Origin: Stappia sediminis
GTDB taxonomy: Bacteria; Pseudomonadota; Alphaproteobacteria; Rhizobiales; Stappiaceae
Direction of reading: 5' to 3'
Assembly: GCF_009826895.1 (NCBI RefSeq)
Contig: NZ_WUMV01000003.1
Location: 186,001 to 250,000 of the forward strand
DNA: 64,000 nt
Both the position numbers and the translations under genes were made by a program. A model generated the notes under the pieces. The model searched no databases. It saw only the letters and a program-made list of their open reading frames with translations, and was not told where the DNA came from. Every line of letters begins with the position of its first letter. Within the stretch, counting starts at the first letter, position 1. Below are positions 37,175 to 47,181 of the stretch, in pieces.

Positions 37175-39112
37175 TCAGTGCTTGTTCTGGCGGTTATCGA
37201 TCAGGTCGTCGACGACTGCCGGGTCGGCCAGCGTCGAGGTGTCGCCCAGGTTCTCGAAGCTGTCTTCGGCGATCTTGCGCAGGATGCGGCGCATGATCTT
37301 GCCGGAGCGCGTCTTCGGCAGGCCGGGCGCGAACTGGATGAGGTCGGGAGAAGCGATCGGGCCGATGTCCTTGCGCACCCAGTCGCGCAGCTCCTTCTTC
37401 AGTTCGTCCGTCGGTTCCTCGCCGGCCATCAGCGTCACATAGACGTAGATGCCCTGCCCCTTCAGGTCGTGCGGATAGCCGACGACGGCGGCTTCCGAAA
37501 CCTTCGGGTGGGCGACGAGAGAGGATTCCACCTCCGCCGTGCCCATGCGGTGGCCGGAAACGTTGATCACGTCGTCCACGCGGCCGGTGATCCAGTAGTA
37601 ACCGTCCTCGTCGCGCCGGCAGCCGTCGCCGGAGAAATACATCCCCTTGTAGGCGGAGAAATACGTCTGCACGAAGCGCTCGTGATCGCCGTAGACGGTG
37701 CGCATCTGCCCCGGCCAGCTGTCGAGCAGCACGAGGTTGCCCTCCGTCGCGCCTTCCAGGATCTTGCCTTCTGCGTCGACGAGCGCCGGCTGCACGCCGA
37801 AGAAGGGCCGCGTCGCGGAGCCAGGCTTCAGCGCGGTAGCGCCCGGCAGCGGCGTGATCAGGATGCCGCCGGTTTCCGTCTGCCACCACGTGTCGACGAT
37901 CGGGCACCGCCCCTTGCCGATGTTGTCGTGATACCAGTTCCAGGCTTCGGGGTTGATCGGCTCTCCCACGGTGCCCAGCACCCGAAGCGTGTCGAGGGAT
38001 GCTTTCTCGACATGCTCGAGACCAGCCCCCATCAGCGAGCGGATCGCCGTCGGCGCGGTGTAGAAGATGTTGACCTTGTGCTTGTCGCACACGTCCCAGA
38101 AGCGCGAGGGCGAGGGATAGGTAGGAATGCCCTCGAACATCAGCGTCGTAGCGCCGTTCGCCAGCGGGCCGTAGACGATGTAGGAGTGCCCGGTCACCCA
38201 GCCCACGTCCGCCGTGCACCAGTAGATTTCGCCGTCGTGATAGTCGAAGACGTATTGGTGCGTCATGGACGCGTAGACGAGATAGCCGCCGGTGGTGTGC
38301 AGCACGCCCTTCGGCTGTCCCGTGGAGCCTGAGGTGTAGAGGATGAAGAGCGGGTCTTCCGCGTTCATCTCCACAGGTTCGCAGTGGTCGGAAACGCGGT
38401 CTGCCTCCTCGTGGTACCAGACGTCGCGTCCGTCCTTCATGGCGATGTCGCCGCCGGTACGCTTCACAACGACGACCTTGTCGACGCTCAAGCCTGCCAC
38501 GGCCTTGTCCACATTGGCTTTCAGCGGAACTTTTCGTCCGCCGCGCAGGCCCTCGTCCGCGGTGATCACCACCTTGGAGTCACAGCCCGAAATGCGCTGG
38601 GCAAGGCTGTCGGGCGAAAAGCCGCCGAAGACGATGGAATGGACCGCGCCGATGCGCGCGCACGCGAGCATCGAATAGGCGGCCTCGGGGATCATCGGCA
38701 GGTAGATGGTTACCCGGTCGCCCTTCTTCACCCCGCAGGCGTGCAGCACATTGGCGAATTTGTTCACCTCGTGGTGCAGTTCCTTGTAGGTGATGACCTT
38801 GTGCTCGCTCGGGTCGTCGCCTTCCCAGATGATCGCGGGCTGGTCTCCGCGCGTGGCCACATGCCGGTCCACGCAGTTGGCGGAAACGTTCAGCGTGCCG
38901 TCCTCGAACCACTTGATCGAGACGTTATGCGGGTCGTAGGAGGTGTTCTTGACCTTGGTGAAAGGCTTGATCCAGTCGACGCGCTTGCCGTGCTCGCCCC
39001 AGAAGCCTTCCGGATCGCTCACCGAGCGCTGGTACATCTCCAGGTACTTTTCATTGTCGATAAGCGCATTGGCGGCAATTTCGGCCGGCACCGGATAGAC
39101 AGTCTCGGACAT
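37175..39112 (-). CDS. acsA: Acetyl-CoA synthetase AcsA
   Basis: AMP-forming acetate:CoA ligase. The 645-residue protein has the adenylation motif [21 protein letters not shown], the [10 protein letters not shown] substrate/nucleotide segment, [26 protein letters not shown], and [15 protein letters not shown] containing the Lys that is regulated by acetylation in other bacteria. The length matches the family. GGAGGAAAG lies just before the start. There are no accessory genes next to it; downstream is the shared terminator. Confidence 0.97.
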   Translation of the reverse strand: MSETVYPVPAEIAANALIDNEKYLEMYQRSVSDPEGFWGEHGKRVDWIKPFTKVKNTSYDPHNVSIKWFEDGTLNVSANCVDRHVATRGDQPAIIWEGDDPSEHKVITYKELHHEVNKFANVLHACGVKKGDRVTIYLPMIPEAAYSMLACARIGAVHSIVFGGFSPDSLAQRISGCDSKVVITADEGLRGGRKVPLKANVDKAVAGLSVDKVVVVKRTGGDIAMKDGRDVWYHEEADRVSDHCEPVEMNAEDPLFILYTSGSTGQPKGVLHTTGGYLVYASMTHQYVFDYHDGEIYWCTADVGWVTGHSYIVYGPLANGATTLMFEGIPTYPSPSRFWDVCDKHKVNIFYTAPTAIRSLMGAGLEHVEKASLDTLRVLGTVGEPINPEAWNWYHDNIGKGRCPIVDTWWQTETGGILITPLPGATALKPGSATRPFFGVQPALVDAEGKILEGATEGNLVLLDSWPGQMRTVYGDHERFVQTYFSAYKGMYFSGDGCRRDEDGYYWITGRVDDVINVSGHRMGTAEVESSLVAHPKVSEAAVVGYPHDLKGQGIYVYVTLMAGEEPTDELKKELRDWVRKDIGPIASPDLIQFAPGLPKTRSGKIMRRILRKIAEDSFENLGDTSTLADPAVVDDLIDNRQNKH

Positions 39113-40360
39113 GGCTTTCCTCCCGATTGGGTTTTGATCGGCTAGAAGCGTTGTCTTCTCGTCCGGATCGAACCTTCCCGAACGGAATTCGCTTTGGGAT
39201 CCATCAAATCACGGCAGCCGGCAAACCTCCACACCGCCTTCGTGAAATCGCCGCGCATTATGCTGATCGGGCCCGGCGCCGTCCATAAGGCATTGATCGA
39301 ACTTTCGTAGTCTTAGACAAAGCACTTACGACGAAGGTTTGGGTGGGTAATTTTTCAAACGACATTGCCGTATTTCGCATGTCATTCAGGGATGCGCCGT
39401 ACCACTCCTGTCATCCCGGACGCGATGCAGCATGTAATGCTGCTTCGCAGAGCCGGGACCTCGTGCCACACGCCGTGCCCTCTCGTCATGCTATGCGCCC
39501 GTGCCCTCTCCTCCGTCACCCCGGCCCGCGTGCGCGTCAGCGCATCGCGAGAGCCGGGGCCCAGCGCATCAGTCGCGCGCTAGCGCGTCTTTGAAATATT
39601 GTGCTGGCTTCGCCCGCGACAGATATCCGGGTGCCGGATCGGCGGTCAGCATTTCACGGCGTATTCTTGTCGCCTACGCGCGACGCGCTTCGGCGGAATA
39701 CGCATGCTTCCCTTGTCCGGCATGACGGCTGAGAGCGCGGCAGACGCTAACCTCTCTTGCGTCCACACGCTTCAGCTTTCTCGCATCACTCCTGTCATTC
39801 CGGACGCGCTGCAGCACGAAGTGATGCCGCGCAGAGCCGGAATCTCGCTCCTCACGCTGTGCCCTCTTCTTCATCATTCGCTGGCTTGATCCGCGCACGC
39901 ATCGGCGGTCGCCGCTTGCCGCAGGCGCTTTAGTGGATCGCCGGGTCTGGGCCCGGCGAAGACGAAGGAAAGGCAGTGCTTCTCTCCTGAAAGATTCGGT
40001 CTGCCTTTCTTTAGGGAGACCGCGTGGTTCTCAGGCTCCACGCTCTCAGCTCGTCATACGCGGGCTTGACCCGCGTATCCATTAGAGCAGGCCGATTCCA
40101 CGAAAGGTCTGAAGTCGTTATCGCCCTTGCTTGTTGCACTGTGACCGAACCATCTCTCGAGTCTGGGCAATGGCGGGGCGTGCGAGAGTGGTGCATCAAG
40201 CCCTCGCAGATGTCCCAACCGGCCAGGATCAGGCGCTTCTTGAAAGCAGCCCCGCTCCCCTTCCCCGCGCATTCCTTTGCAAAATCCCCCCTCTTTCGGT
40301 TACAGATAGGGGCGAGACGTCGGGACCATCCGCAATTTTGCAAAGGTCGGCGAGGAAATC
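39113..40360. repeat. Gene-free region with a cluster of REP-like palindromes
   Basis: 1.25 kb without a credible gene between acsA and dacA. At least five palindromic units: A 39408-39465 (TCCCGG ... CCGGGA with an inner GCAGCAT-GTA-ATGCTGC hairpin), B 39514-39563 (CCCCGG ... CCGGGG), C 39793-39846 (TTCCGG ... CCGGAA, similar in order to A), D 39933-39966 (CGCCGGG ... CCCGGCG) and E 40052-40083 (ATACGCGGG-CTTGA-CCCGCGTAT). A and C share flanking text as well (gccctct followed by tcat). These resemble the dispersed 'gtcattccggg' palindromes common in alphaproteobacterial intergenic DNA. No tnpA-REP gene is in the window. Confidence 0.75.
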
Positions 40361-41803
40361 GTGCTGGGCGTATCCATGTTCCAAGGTGCTTTCGGGCGCC
40401 GGCTTTTGGGCCGGGCGCCTTTCTTTATGTCGCTTGCGCTAAGTGCCGCGCTGCTTGCCGCCCCGGCCCGCCCGGCGCTGGCGGATGTGGCCTCCTGGAT
40501 CGTTTTCGATGCCGAAAGCGGGCGCATCCTCGATGAAAAGGATGCGACAAGGCAGTGGTATCCGGCTTCCATCACCAAGCTGATGACGGCCTATGTCACC
40601 TTCAAGGCGATCCGCGAAGGCCGGGCCAGCATGCAGTCGGTCGTGACCGTTACCAAGAACGCCGCCGCCGAGCCGCCGAGCAAGATGGGCTTCAGGCCCG
40701 GCACGAAGCTGACGGTCGAAAACGCGCTGAAGATGGTGCTCGTCAAATCGGCGAACGATATCGCCGTCGCGCTGGGCGAGGCGATCGGCGGCACGGAATC
40801 CGGCTTCATCGTGCTGATGAACCAGGAAGCGAGCCGCATGGGCCTGTCGGCGACGCATTTCGTCAATCCGCACGGGCTTCCCGACAACAGGCAGGTCTCC
40901 TCGGCGCGCGATCTTGGCGTGCTGGCGCGCCGGCTCTGGCTGGATTTCCCGGAGTATCGCGGGCTATACGGCCATGCGGGCCTGAAATTCGGCAAGAAGA
41001 CGTTGCGCTCGGCCAATCGCGAGTTCCTCATGCGCGTTCGCGGCGCCAATGGCCTAAAGACCGGCTACATCTGCAACTCCGGCTTCAATGTCGCCGTTTC
41101 GGCCACAAGGCGCGGGCGCACCGTCATGGCCGTCATTCTGGGTGCCGGTTCGGGGCTGGAGCGTCTTGCCCATTCGCGCGAACTTATCGAAAAGGGGTTC
41201 GATACGCGCGGGCGCGGGTCGATCGAGGATTTGAAAGGCATATCGCAAAAGCCGCCGCAGGATGGCTATTGCAAGTCCAATCCGCGTCCTTCGGCTGAAG
41301 AGCTCGTGGCTCGTTACGGCAAGAACGACAAGAAGCCCTCCGCGATCCTTTCCTACAACGGCAGGCTGGAGGGCTCGTCCGGACGCATCATCCCCGGCGT
41401 CAACGTTTCTCGCGAGCCTGCGAAGGCCGACGTGCCGAAGAAGGGCAACAAGATCGACTGGGGGCAACTCATGGAAGATCTGGCGGGTCCTCGACTCGTT
41501 GCCTACAACACGATCCCGGTATCGATCGGCGTTCCGAGGGATGCGGCCGCGATCGCGGCGCCCGCGATAACGGTGGTGCCTGTCGCGAAGCCTGGCCGGC
41601 TGCGGGAAGCGACAGGGGAAGCGTCGCAGGACGCGCCCGAGAAAATCGCGAAATCCGCAAGCCCCGGCGCGATCCTGACCAGCGAAGGGGCCGACGAAGG
41701 CTCGGACGATGATGACGCCGGCGAAGCGAAACCCGGCGCGATCTTCAAGGGCACGCTTGCGCCCAACGCGCCGCTGCCGATCCTGAAGCCCAAGTCGCCT
41801 TGA
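40361..41803 (+). CDS. D-alanyl-D-alanine carboxypeptidase (DacA-like penicillin-binding protein)
   Basis: Trims the terminal D-Ala from peptidoglycan side chains. The 480-residue precursor has an N-terminal signal segment (FMSLALSAALLAAPARPALA), the serine-hydrolase triad Ser70-x-x-Lys73 (ASITK), SAN in VKSANDIAVALGE, and KTGYICNSGFN. After the catalytic domain a long Pro/Ala/Asp-rich extension replaces the usual compact C-terminal domain. The start at GTG 40361, with GAGGAA seven bases upstream, is preferred; an ATG at 40376 is possible. Confidence 0.92.
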   Translation: MLGVSMFQGAFGRRLLGRAPFFMSLALSAALLAAPARPALADVASWIVFDAESGRILDEKDATRQWYPASITKLMTAYVTFKAIREGRASMQSVVTVTKNAAAEPPSKMGFRPGTKLTVENALKMVLVKSANDIAVALGEAIGGTESGFIVLMNQEASRMGLSATHFVNPHGLPDNRQVSSARDLGVLARRLWLDFPEYRGLYGHAGLKFGKKTLRSANREFLMRVRGANGLKTGYICNSGFNVAVSATRRGRTVMAVILGAGSGLERLAHSRELIEKGFDTRGRGSIEDLKGISQKPPQDGYCKSNPRPSAEELVARYGKNDKKPSAILSYNGRLEGSSGRIIPGVNVSREPAKADVPKKGNKIDWGQLMEDLAGPRLVAYNTIPVSIGVPRDAAAIAAPAITVVPVAKPGRLREATGEASQDAPEKIAKSASPGAILTSEGADEGSDDDDAGEAKPGAIFKGTLAPNAPLPILKPKSP

Positions 41804-41834
41804 AATCGCCTCTCCACTCGGAAACTCGTATTCC

Positions 41835-42992
41835 ATGACTGAAAACGATGCGGGCCGTCGTGGCCCGAAGCCGCCCATTCCGCTCACCGTGATCACCGGG
41901 TTTCTGGGTGCCGGCAAGACGACGCTCCTGAACCGGCTTCTCAAGGATCCGGCGATGGCGGATACCGCAGTCGTCATCAACGAATTCGGTGAAATCGGGC
42001 TCGATCACCTGCTGGTCGAGGGCTCGGGCGAGGGGATCGTCGAGCTTTCGTCAGGCTGCCTGTGCTGCACCATCCGCGGCGATCTGGTTACGACCCTTGA
42101 AGACTTGTTGCGTGGTCTCGACAACGGGCGGATCGCGCGGCTCGACCGGGTCGTTATCGAAACGACCGGCCTTGCCGATCCGGCGCCCATCCTCCACACG
42201 ATCATGCTGCATCCCTATCTGAGCCTTAGATATCGGCTTGATGGTGTGGTGACGCTGGTCGACGCGATCAACGGCAACGCGACGCTCGATGCCCACGAGG
42301 AAGCCTTGCGCCAGGCCGCGGTGGCGGACCGGATCGTTCTCACAAAGACGGATCTGATCGAATCGGATGCGCAACGTTCCGAATTCGACGGGTTTCTGGT
42401 CCGTCTCGCCACGCTCAATCCGGGCGCGAAGCGCCTGGAGGCGTCGGCAGGCGAAGCCGTTGCGGCCAATCTGCTCGGCACCGGCCTTTACGACCCCGAA
42501 AGCAAGATCCCCGATGTCGCCCGCTGGCTGAACGAAGAGGCCTACCGCGATCGTGCGCACCACCATCATCATGGGCACGATCATTCCCATGACGTGAACC
42601 GGCATGACGACCGCATCCGCGCCTTCACGCTTTCGACGTCGAAGCCGATCCAGGCGTCGGCGCTGGAAATGTTTCTCGATCTCATGCGCTCGGCCCACGG
42701 GCCGAAGCTCCTTCGCGTCAAGGGTGTCGTTCGGATCGCGGAGGACCCGGATCGTCCGGTCGTTATTCACGGGGTCCAGCATGTGTTCCATCCTCCGGCG
42801 ACGCTTCCCGCCTGGCCGAATGGCGACGACCGGCGAACGCGGCTCGTCTTCATAACGAGCGACCTGCCGGAAGGCTTCGTCCGCAGGATGTTCGATGCCT
42901 TTACGGGAGGTCTGGCGCCCGACACGCCGGACCGGCAGGCGATGACGGACAACCCGCTTTCCATCGGGGGTTTCTCAGGAACCTTTGACTGA
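41835..42992 (+). CDS. CobW/COG0523 family GTPase
   Basis: 385-residue G3E-family P-loop GTPase, generally a metal chaperone for zinc or cobalt. Motifs: Walker A GFLGAGKTTLLNRLL, the metal-binding SSGCLCCTIRGDL (CxCC), ETTGLADPAPILHTIM, the guanine motif TKTD, and a histidine-rich loop (HHHHHGHDHSHD) before the C-terminal CobW domain. No cobalamin-synthesis or Zur-linked genes lie beside it, so the metal is undetermined. It starts 31 bp after the carboxypeptidase gene. Confidence 0.9.
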   Translation: MTENDAGRRGPKPPIPLTVITGFLGAGKTTLLNRLLKDPAMADTAVVINEFGEIGLDHLLVEGSGEGIVELSSGCLCCTIRGDLVTTLEDLLRGLDNGRIARLDRVVIETTGLADPAPILHTIMLHPYLSLRYRLDGVVTLVDAINGNATLDAHEEALRQAAVADRIVLTKTDLIESDAQRSEFDGFLVRLATLNPGAKRLEASAGEAVAANLLGTGLYDPESKIPDVARWLNEEAYRDRAHHHHHGHDHSHDVNRHDDRIRAFTLSTSKPIQASALEMFLDLMRSAHGPKLLRVKGVVRIAEDPDRPVVIHGVQHVFHPPATLPAWPNGDDRRTRLVFITSDLPEGFVRRMFDAFTGGLAPDTPDRQAMTDNPLSIGGFSGTFD

Positions 42993-43038
42993 CCGTTTTG
43001 CCGCGAGGACGGCACGAAAGTCTTTTTCCTCGCCGCCG

Positions 43039-43935
43039 TTATTTGCGCACGCGGATCAGCCCTTCCTGCGCGCTGGAGGCGACCAGAAGGCCTTCCCGGG
43101 TATAGAGCGAACCCCTTGTAAACCCTCGTCCTCCGGAGGCCGAAGGGCTGTCTTCGGAGTAAAGCAGCCACTCGTCGGCGCGGAACGGGCGGTGGAACCA
43201 CATGGCGTGGTCGAGGCTCGCGACCTGCAGTTTCTTGTCGAAAACGCTGGTTCCATGGGCGAAAAGCGCCGTATCCAGCAGCGTCATGTCGGATGCATAG
43301 GCCAGAACGCAGGTATGGATTCTTGCGTCGTCCGGCAGCCTGGCGCTGGCGCGAACCCACACTTTCTGGGAAGGTTCCAGCTTCTTTCGGGAAAAATAGT
43401 GAGCAAGATCAACGGGCCTGAGCTCGATCGGCCGTTCCCGCTCCCAGTAGCGGCGCACGCTCTCCGGCGCGACGGCAAGGAATTTTTCCTTCAGTTCCGT
43501 TTCGCTCGGCAGGTCTTCGGGCATGGGAACATCGCCCATGTCGATCTGGTGGTCGAGCCCTTCCTCGCGGGCGTGAAACGAGGCGGACATCGAAAAAATC
43601 GCCTTGCCGTGCTGGATTGCGACCACCCGCCGCGTGGTAAAGCTGCCGCCGTCGCGGATACGGTCGACCTCGTAGATGATCGGTACGGAAGGGTCGCCGG
43701 GGCGCATGAAATAGCCGTGCAGCGAATGCACCGGCCGTTCTTCCTCGACGGTGCGTGACGCCGCGACAAGCGCCTGGCCGATCACCTGCCCGCCGAAGAC
43801 GCGCTGCCAGCCGACCTGCGGGCTCATGCCGCGGAAGAGGTTCTGCTCCAGCGGCTCGAGATCAAGGATCGCAAGTAGCCCCTCGATTGCGGAATTGCTG
43901 GTCACGACCTTTGATTCCGCACTGGAATCGTTCAT
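43039..43935 (-). CDS. tesB: Acyl-CoA thioesterase II (TesB-like)
   Basis: Hydrolyses acyl-CoAs to free acids. The 298-residue double-hotdog protein has FRGMSPQVGWQRVFGGQVIGQAL, SLHGYFMRPGDPSVPI, and in the second half YASDMTLLDTALFAHG with the conserved Asp, then SLDHAMWFHRPF. The ATG at 43935 (MNDSSAES) is chosen; an upstream frame crosses the divergent promoter region. The operator-like motif at 44015-44036 lies about 80 bp upstream. Confidence 0.93.
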   Translation of the reverse strand: MNDSSAESKVVTSNSAIEGLLAILDLEPLEQNLFRGMSPQVGWQRVFGGQVIGQALVAASRTVEEERPVHSLHGYFMRPGDPSVPIIYEVDRIRDGGSFTTRRVVAIQHGKAIFSMSASFHAREEGLDHQIDMGDVPMPEDLPSETELKEKFLAVAPESVRRYWERERPIELRPVDLAHYFSRKKLEPSQKVWVRASARLPDDARIHTCVLAYASDMTLLDTALFAHGTSVFDKKLQVASLDHAMWFHRPFRADEWLLYSEDSPSASGGRGFTRGSLYTREGLLVASSAQEGLIRVRK

Positions 43936-44014
43936 GGGTAAGCCCCTATGATCCGGTGAGGTCGGCCAATGACGCCGACGGTGAAATGGTATAAGCGGAA
44001 CGAGAGTTGTCCGG

Positions 44015-44036
44015 CACCTGACGTAAAAGTCAAGTG
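44015..44036. promoter_or_regulatory. Operator-like inverted repeat between tesB and the ubiquinone hydroxylase gene
   Basis: CACCTGAC-GTAAAA-GTCAAGTG, an 8-bp inverted repeat (7 of 8 pairs) with a 6-bp spacer. The left half and spacing recur in the etfBA promoter at 48235-48256. Read on the minus strand it contains a TTGACT that could be the tesB -35 element. Confidence 0.5.
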
Positions 44037-44065
44037 CGGCATGCCTCGTGAATGGAGAGTGGGAC

Positions 44066-45310
44066 ATGGCAAGTGCGCGAACGGTAAAAGGTGATGACCG
44101 TCTCGATGTCCTGATCGGCGGAGGCGGCTATGTCGGCCTGTCGCTCGCGGTCGCGCTGAAGCAGGCCGATCCCGCGATCCGGGTGGCGCTGGTCGATCTG
44201 CGCCAGCGGGCCGAAATGGAGAAGGACCCGCGTGCCTCGGCCATTATCGCTGCCGCCAGCCGCATGCTCGATCGGCTCGGCGTCTGGCAGGAAATCCTTC
44301 CCCATGCCGAACCGATCATGGAAATGATCGTAACGGATTCCAAGCTTCGCGATCTTGTTCGCCCGGTGTTTCTCACGTTCGAGGGTGAAGTCGCGCCGGG
44401 TGAGCCCTTCGCCCATATGGTGCCGAACGGGAAGATGGTCGCAAGCCTTGCCGATCGCGCGGCGAGCCTGGGCGTCGAGATCGTCGCGCCCGATGCGGTG
44501 ACCGATTTTCGCAACGTCGACGCCGGTGTTGAAGTGACCCTGCGGTCCGGAAAAACGCTGCGCTCGAGCCTTCTCGTCGCCGCCGACGGCGTGCGTTCGC
44601 GCCTGCGCGACCTTGCCGGCATCCAGACCGTGAAATGGGAATACGGCCAGGCCGGCATCGTCACGACCGTTTCCCATAAACGGCCGCATATGGGGCGCGC
44701 GGAAGAGCATTTCCTGCCCTCCGGCCCCTTCGCGATCCTGCCGCTGAAGGACAACAGGTCTTCGCTCGTGTGGACGGAAACCCAAGAGGAGGCCGAAAAG
44801 CTCGTCAAGGGCGATGAATTCACCTTCGAGCTGGAGCTAGAACGGCGCTTTGGCCATCATCTTGGCGAAATCAAGCTGGCCGGCCCGCGTCATGCCTATC
44901 CGCTTGGCCTGACCCTCGCGCGATCCTTCGTGAAGCCGCGCTTCGCGCTCGCGGGCGATGCGGCGCACGGAATTCACCCGATTTCGGGCCAGGGCCTCAA
45001 CCTCGGGTTCAAGGATGTCGCGGCCCTTGCGGAAGTGCTGATCGAGGCGCGCCGCTTGGGTCAGGATATCGGGGCACTCGACGTGTTGGAAAAATACGAG
45101 CGCTGGCGACGCTTCGACACGTTCCGCATGGGCGTGGTGACCGATGTGCTCAACCGGCTGTTTTCCAACGATAGCGATGCCTTGCGCGCGGTGCGTGATG
45201 TCGGCCTCGGCCTTGTCGACCGCATGCCGTTCGTAAAGCGTTTCTTCATCCGTCAGGCAGCAGGGCTTACGGGTGAAATGCCGCGGCTTCTGGCAGGCGA
45301 GCCGATCTGA
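44066..45310 (+). CDS. UbiH/UbiF/COQ6-family FAD-dependent hydroxylase (ubiquinone biosynthesis)
   Basis: 414-residue flavoprotein monooxygenase that hydroxylates the ubiquinone ring. The N-terminal FAD motif is VLIGGGGYVGLSLAVALKQ; the middle motif VAADGVRSRLRDLAG and the second FAD motif FALAGDAAHGIHPISGQGLNLGFKDV are characteristic. Which ring position it modifies cannot be told, since alphaproteobacterial enzymes vary. The ATG at 44066 follows GGAGAGTGGGAC; a GTG 18 bp upstream is possible. The stop shares a base with the start of the following SDR gene. Confidence 0.9.
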   Translation: MASARTVKGDDRLDVLIGGGGYVGLSLAVALKQADPAIRVALVDLRQRAEMEKDPRASAIIAAASRMLDRLGVWQEILPHAEPIMEMIVTDSKLRDLVRPVFLTFEGEVAPGEPFAHMVPNGKMVASLADRAASLGVEIVAPDAVTDFRNVDAGVEVTLRSGKTLRSSLLVAADGVRSRLRDLAGIQTVKWEYGQAGIVTTVSHKRPHMGRAEEHFLPSGPFAILPLKDNRSSLVWTETQEEAEKLVKGDEFTFELELERRFGHHLGEIKLAGPRHAYPLGLTLARSFVKPRFALAGDAAHGIHPISGQGLNLGFKDVAALAEVLIEARRLGQDIGALDVLEKYERWRRFDTFRMGVVTDVLNRLFSNDSDALRAVRDVGLGLVDRMPFVKRFFIRQAAGLTGEMPRLLAGEPI

Positions 45311-46209
45311 TGGCAACGCGCGGCAGGCCAGAGGGTGCTGCGCATCAGCCATCGCCGGACCGTCCCCGCCGCGTGGTGCTCATAACCGGATGTTCTTCGG
45401 GAATAGGCCAGACCGCCGCCCATGCCCTGCGCGGGCGCGACTGGTGGGTCTTCCCGACCGCGCGCAAGTGGCAGGATGTTGAGAGGCTGCGCGAAAAGGG
45501 GTTTGAAGCCTTTCGCCTGGACTATGAAGACGAAACGACGATCGCGGATACGGCCGAGGCCGTTCTCGAGCGTACGGGCGGGCGGATCGACGGGCTTTTC
45601 AACAACGGGGCCTATGCCATTCCAGGCGCTATCGAGGATCTCCCGACATCGGCGCTGCGGGAACTGTTCGAGGCGAATTTCATCGGCTGGCACGATCTGA
45701 CGCGCCGCGTCCTTCCCGCTATGCGCAGACAGCGCAGCGGCAGGATCGTGCAATGCTCGTCGATCCTGGGTTTCATCGCCATGCCCTATCGCGGGGCCTA
45801 TAATGCGTCGAAATTCGCGCTCGAAGGCTATTCGGATACCTTGCGCCTCGAACTGGCGGGCACGGGCATTCATGTTTCGTTGATCGAACCGGGGCCGATC
45901 GCCACGAAATTCACCGAGAACGCCATGGCGAACTTCCACCGCGTCATCGGGAAGGCGGGAATGGATGTTTCGCCTTATCGGGCGGCCTATGAAAGGCGTC
46001 TGGAACGCATGGCAGCCGGCGAACCGTCGCGTTTCAAGCTCGAACCGCAAGCGGTTGCGAAATCGCTCATACATGCGCTTGAGGCCCCTTATCCGCGGGC
46101 GCGGTATCGCATCACCATTCCAACGCACGCAATGTCGGTTGCCCGGCGGCTTTCCTCCACGCGTCTTCTCGACCGGCTGCTCTTGCGGGCATCCGATTCC
46201 GAGGAATAA
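45310..46209 (+). CDS. Short-chain dehydrogenase/reductase (SDR)
   Basis: 299-residue classical SDR. The cofactor motif VVLITGCSSGIGQTAAHALRG, the NNGAYAIPGAIED segment, and the catalytic Ser-Tyr-Lys (CSSILGFIAMPYRGAYNASKFALEGYSD) are all present. A C-terminal extension of about 70 residues after the IEPGPIATKF segment is longer than in core SDRs. The substrate is unknown. Translational coupling to the ubiquinone hydroxylase (stop/start sharing one base) suggests co-expression but not necessarily the same pathway. Confidence 0.88.
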   Translation: MATRGRPEGAAHQPSPDRPRRVVLITGCSSGIGQTAAHALRGRDWWVFPTARKWQDVERLREKGFEAFRLDYEDETTIADTAEAVLERTGGRIDGLFNNGAYAIPGAIEDLPTSALRELFEANFIGWHDLTRRVLPAMRRQRSGRIVQCSSILGFIAMPYRGAYNASKFALEGYSDTLRLELAGTGIHVSLIEPGPIATKFTENAMANFHRVIGKAGMDVSPYRAAYERRLERMAAGEPSRFKLEPQAVAKSLIHALEAPYPRARYRITIPTHAMSVARRLSSTRLLDRLLLRASDSEE

Positions 46210-46347
46210 GTCACGCGCGGCGGCTCGAAGCAATTGCCCGGACCCGCTTCATGCGCATATGAGGAAGAGTGGGCCGGACCACCGTGAAATGCCTGCTGGC
46301 TGCCGGTGACCTGGATCCTATCGTTTCCCCTGGGACGGAGATTTCTG

Positions 46348-46545
46348 TTGGGAGAATTCTTTTATAATCTGGTCCCCGTGGCTGTCGGCGCGGTTGCGGT
46401 CGTGCTGCTGCTGGGACTTTGGAACATGATGCGCGGAGGATCGTCCTCACGTTCGCAGATGCTGATGCGCTGGCGCGTAGGCCTTCAGTTTCTGGCGATC
46501 CTCATCATAATGGCGACACTCTATTTCATGGGAACGCGGCCCTGA
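46348..46545 (+). CDS. Small HIG1-type twin-transmembrane protein
   Basis: 65-residue inner-membrane protein with two hydrophobic segments (NLVPVAVGAVAVVLLLGLW and LQFLAILIIMATLYF) joined by a short polar loop NMMRGGSSSRSQMLMRWRVG. This matches the bacterial HIG1-domain 'twin transmembrane' proteins common in alphaproteobacteria; mitochondrial relatives associate with cytochrome oxidase. I prefer the TTG at 46348, with GGAG seven bases upstream, because the longer 79-residue frame has a non-typical N-terminus. It is followed by the cobalamin adenosyltransferase gene. Confidence 0.8.
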   Translation: MGEFFYNLVPVAVGAVAVVLLLGLWNMMRGGSSSRSQMLMRWRVGLQFLAILIIMATLYFMGTRP

Positions 46546-46575
46546 GCGACGCTTTCCGGATCGGGCAAGGTAAAC

Positions 46576-47151
46576 ATGGTCGTTCTGAACAAGATCTACA
46601 CGAAGACGGGCGACGCGGGGACGACGGCGCTTGGCAGCGGCGAGCGCCGCCCGAAGCATGACCTCAGGGTCCAGGCCTATGGCACGGTAGACGAGACCAA
46701 CGCCGTCGTCGGAATCGTCCGCCTGGAGGCCGCCAAAACCGTTACGGAACTGGATAAGGTGCTGGCGCGTATCCAGAACGACCTGTTCGACCTGGGGGCC
46801 GACCTCGCCACGCCGGAAACCGACGAAGACCCGGGATACGAACCCTTGCGGGTAACGGAAGCGCAAGTTTCCGCGATTGAAGCGGAAATCGACCGGCTTA
46901 ATGCCGATCTCGAACCCTTGCGGTCGTTCGTACTTCCCGGCGGGTCGCCCGCATCCGCGCATCTGCACCATGCGCGCACGGTCTCGCGCCGCGCCGAGCG
47001 GCTGATGACGGAGCTGGCCGAAGCCGAAAAGGTCAACCGTCATGCGCTCGTCTACATGAACAGGCTGTCGGATTTCTTCTTCGTCGCCGCGCGCTGGGTA
47101 AACGCCAAGGGATCGGGCGACGTCCTGTGGGTGCCGGGCAAGAATCGCTGA
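46576..47151 (+). CDS. ATP:cob(I)alamin adenosyltransferase, PduO type
   Basis: Transfers the adenosyl group of ATP to cob(I)alamin to give coenzyme B12. The 191-residue protein has the N-terminal ATP loop NKIYTKTGDAGTTALGSGERRPK, the AYGTVDETNAVVGI segment, FVLPGGSPASAHLHHARTVSRRAER and the late VNRHALVYMNRLSDFFFVAARW, all diagnostic for PduO/MMAB enzymes. It lies beside the HIG1-type gene and 30 bp upstream of the rhomboid gene, without other cobalamin genes. Confidence 0.95.
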   Translation: MVVLNKIYTKTGDAGTTALGSGERRPKHDLRVQAYGTVDETNAVVGIVRLEAAKTVTELDKVLARIQNDLFDLGADLATPETDEDPGYEPLRVTEAQVSAIEAEIDRLNADLEPLRSFVLPGGSPASAHLHHARTVSRRAERLMTELAEAEKVNRHALVYMNRLSDFFFVAARWVNAKGSGDVLWVPGKNR

Positions 47152-47181
47152 GCGACCGTCAATCGGAATTGGGTGGGGGCG

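Noticed and set aside
40024-40536. 170-codon frame beginning within the palindrome cluster (sequence like SSYAGLTRVSIR)
   Set aside because: Its N-terminus is translated REP palindrome and the rest overlaps the carboxypeptidase gene out of frame; a well-known type of spurious call.
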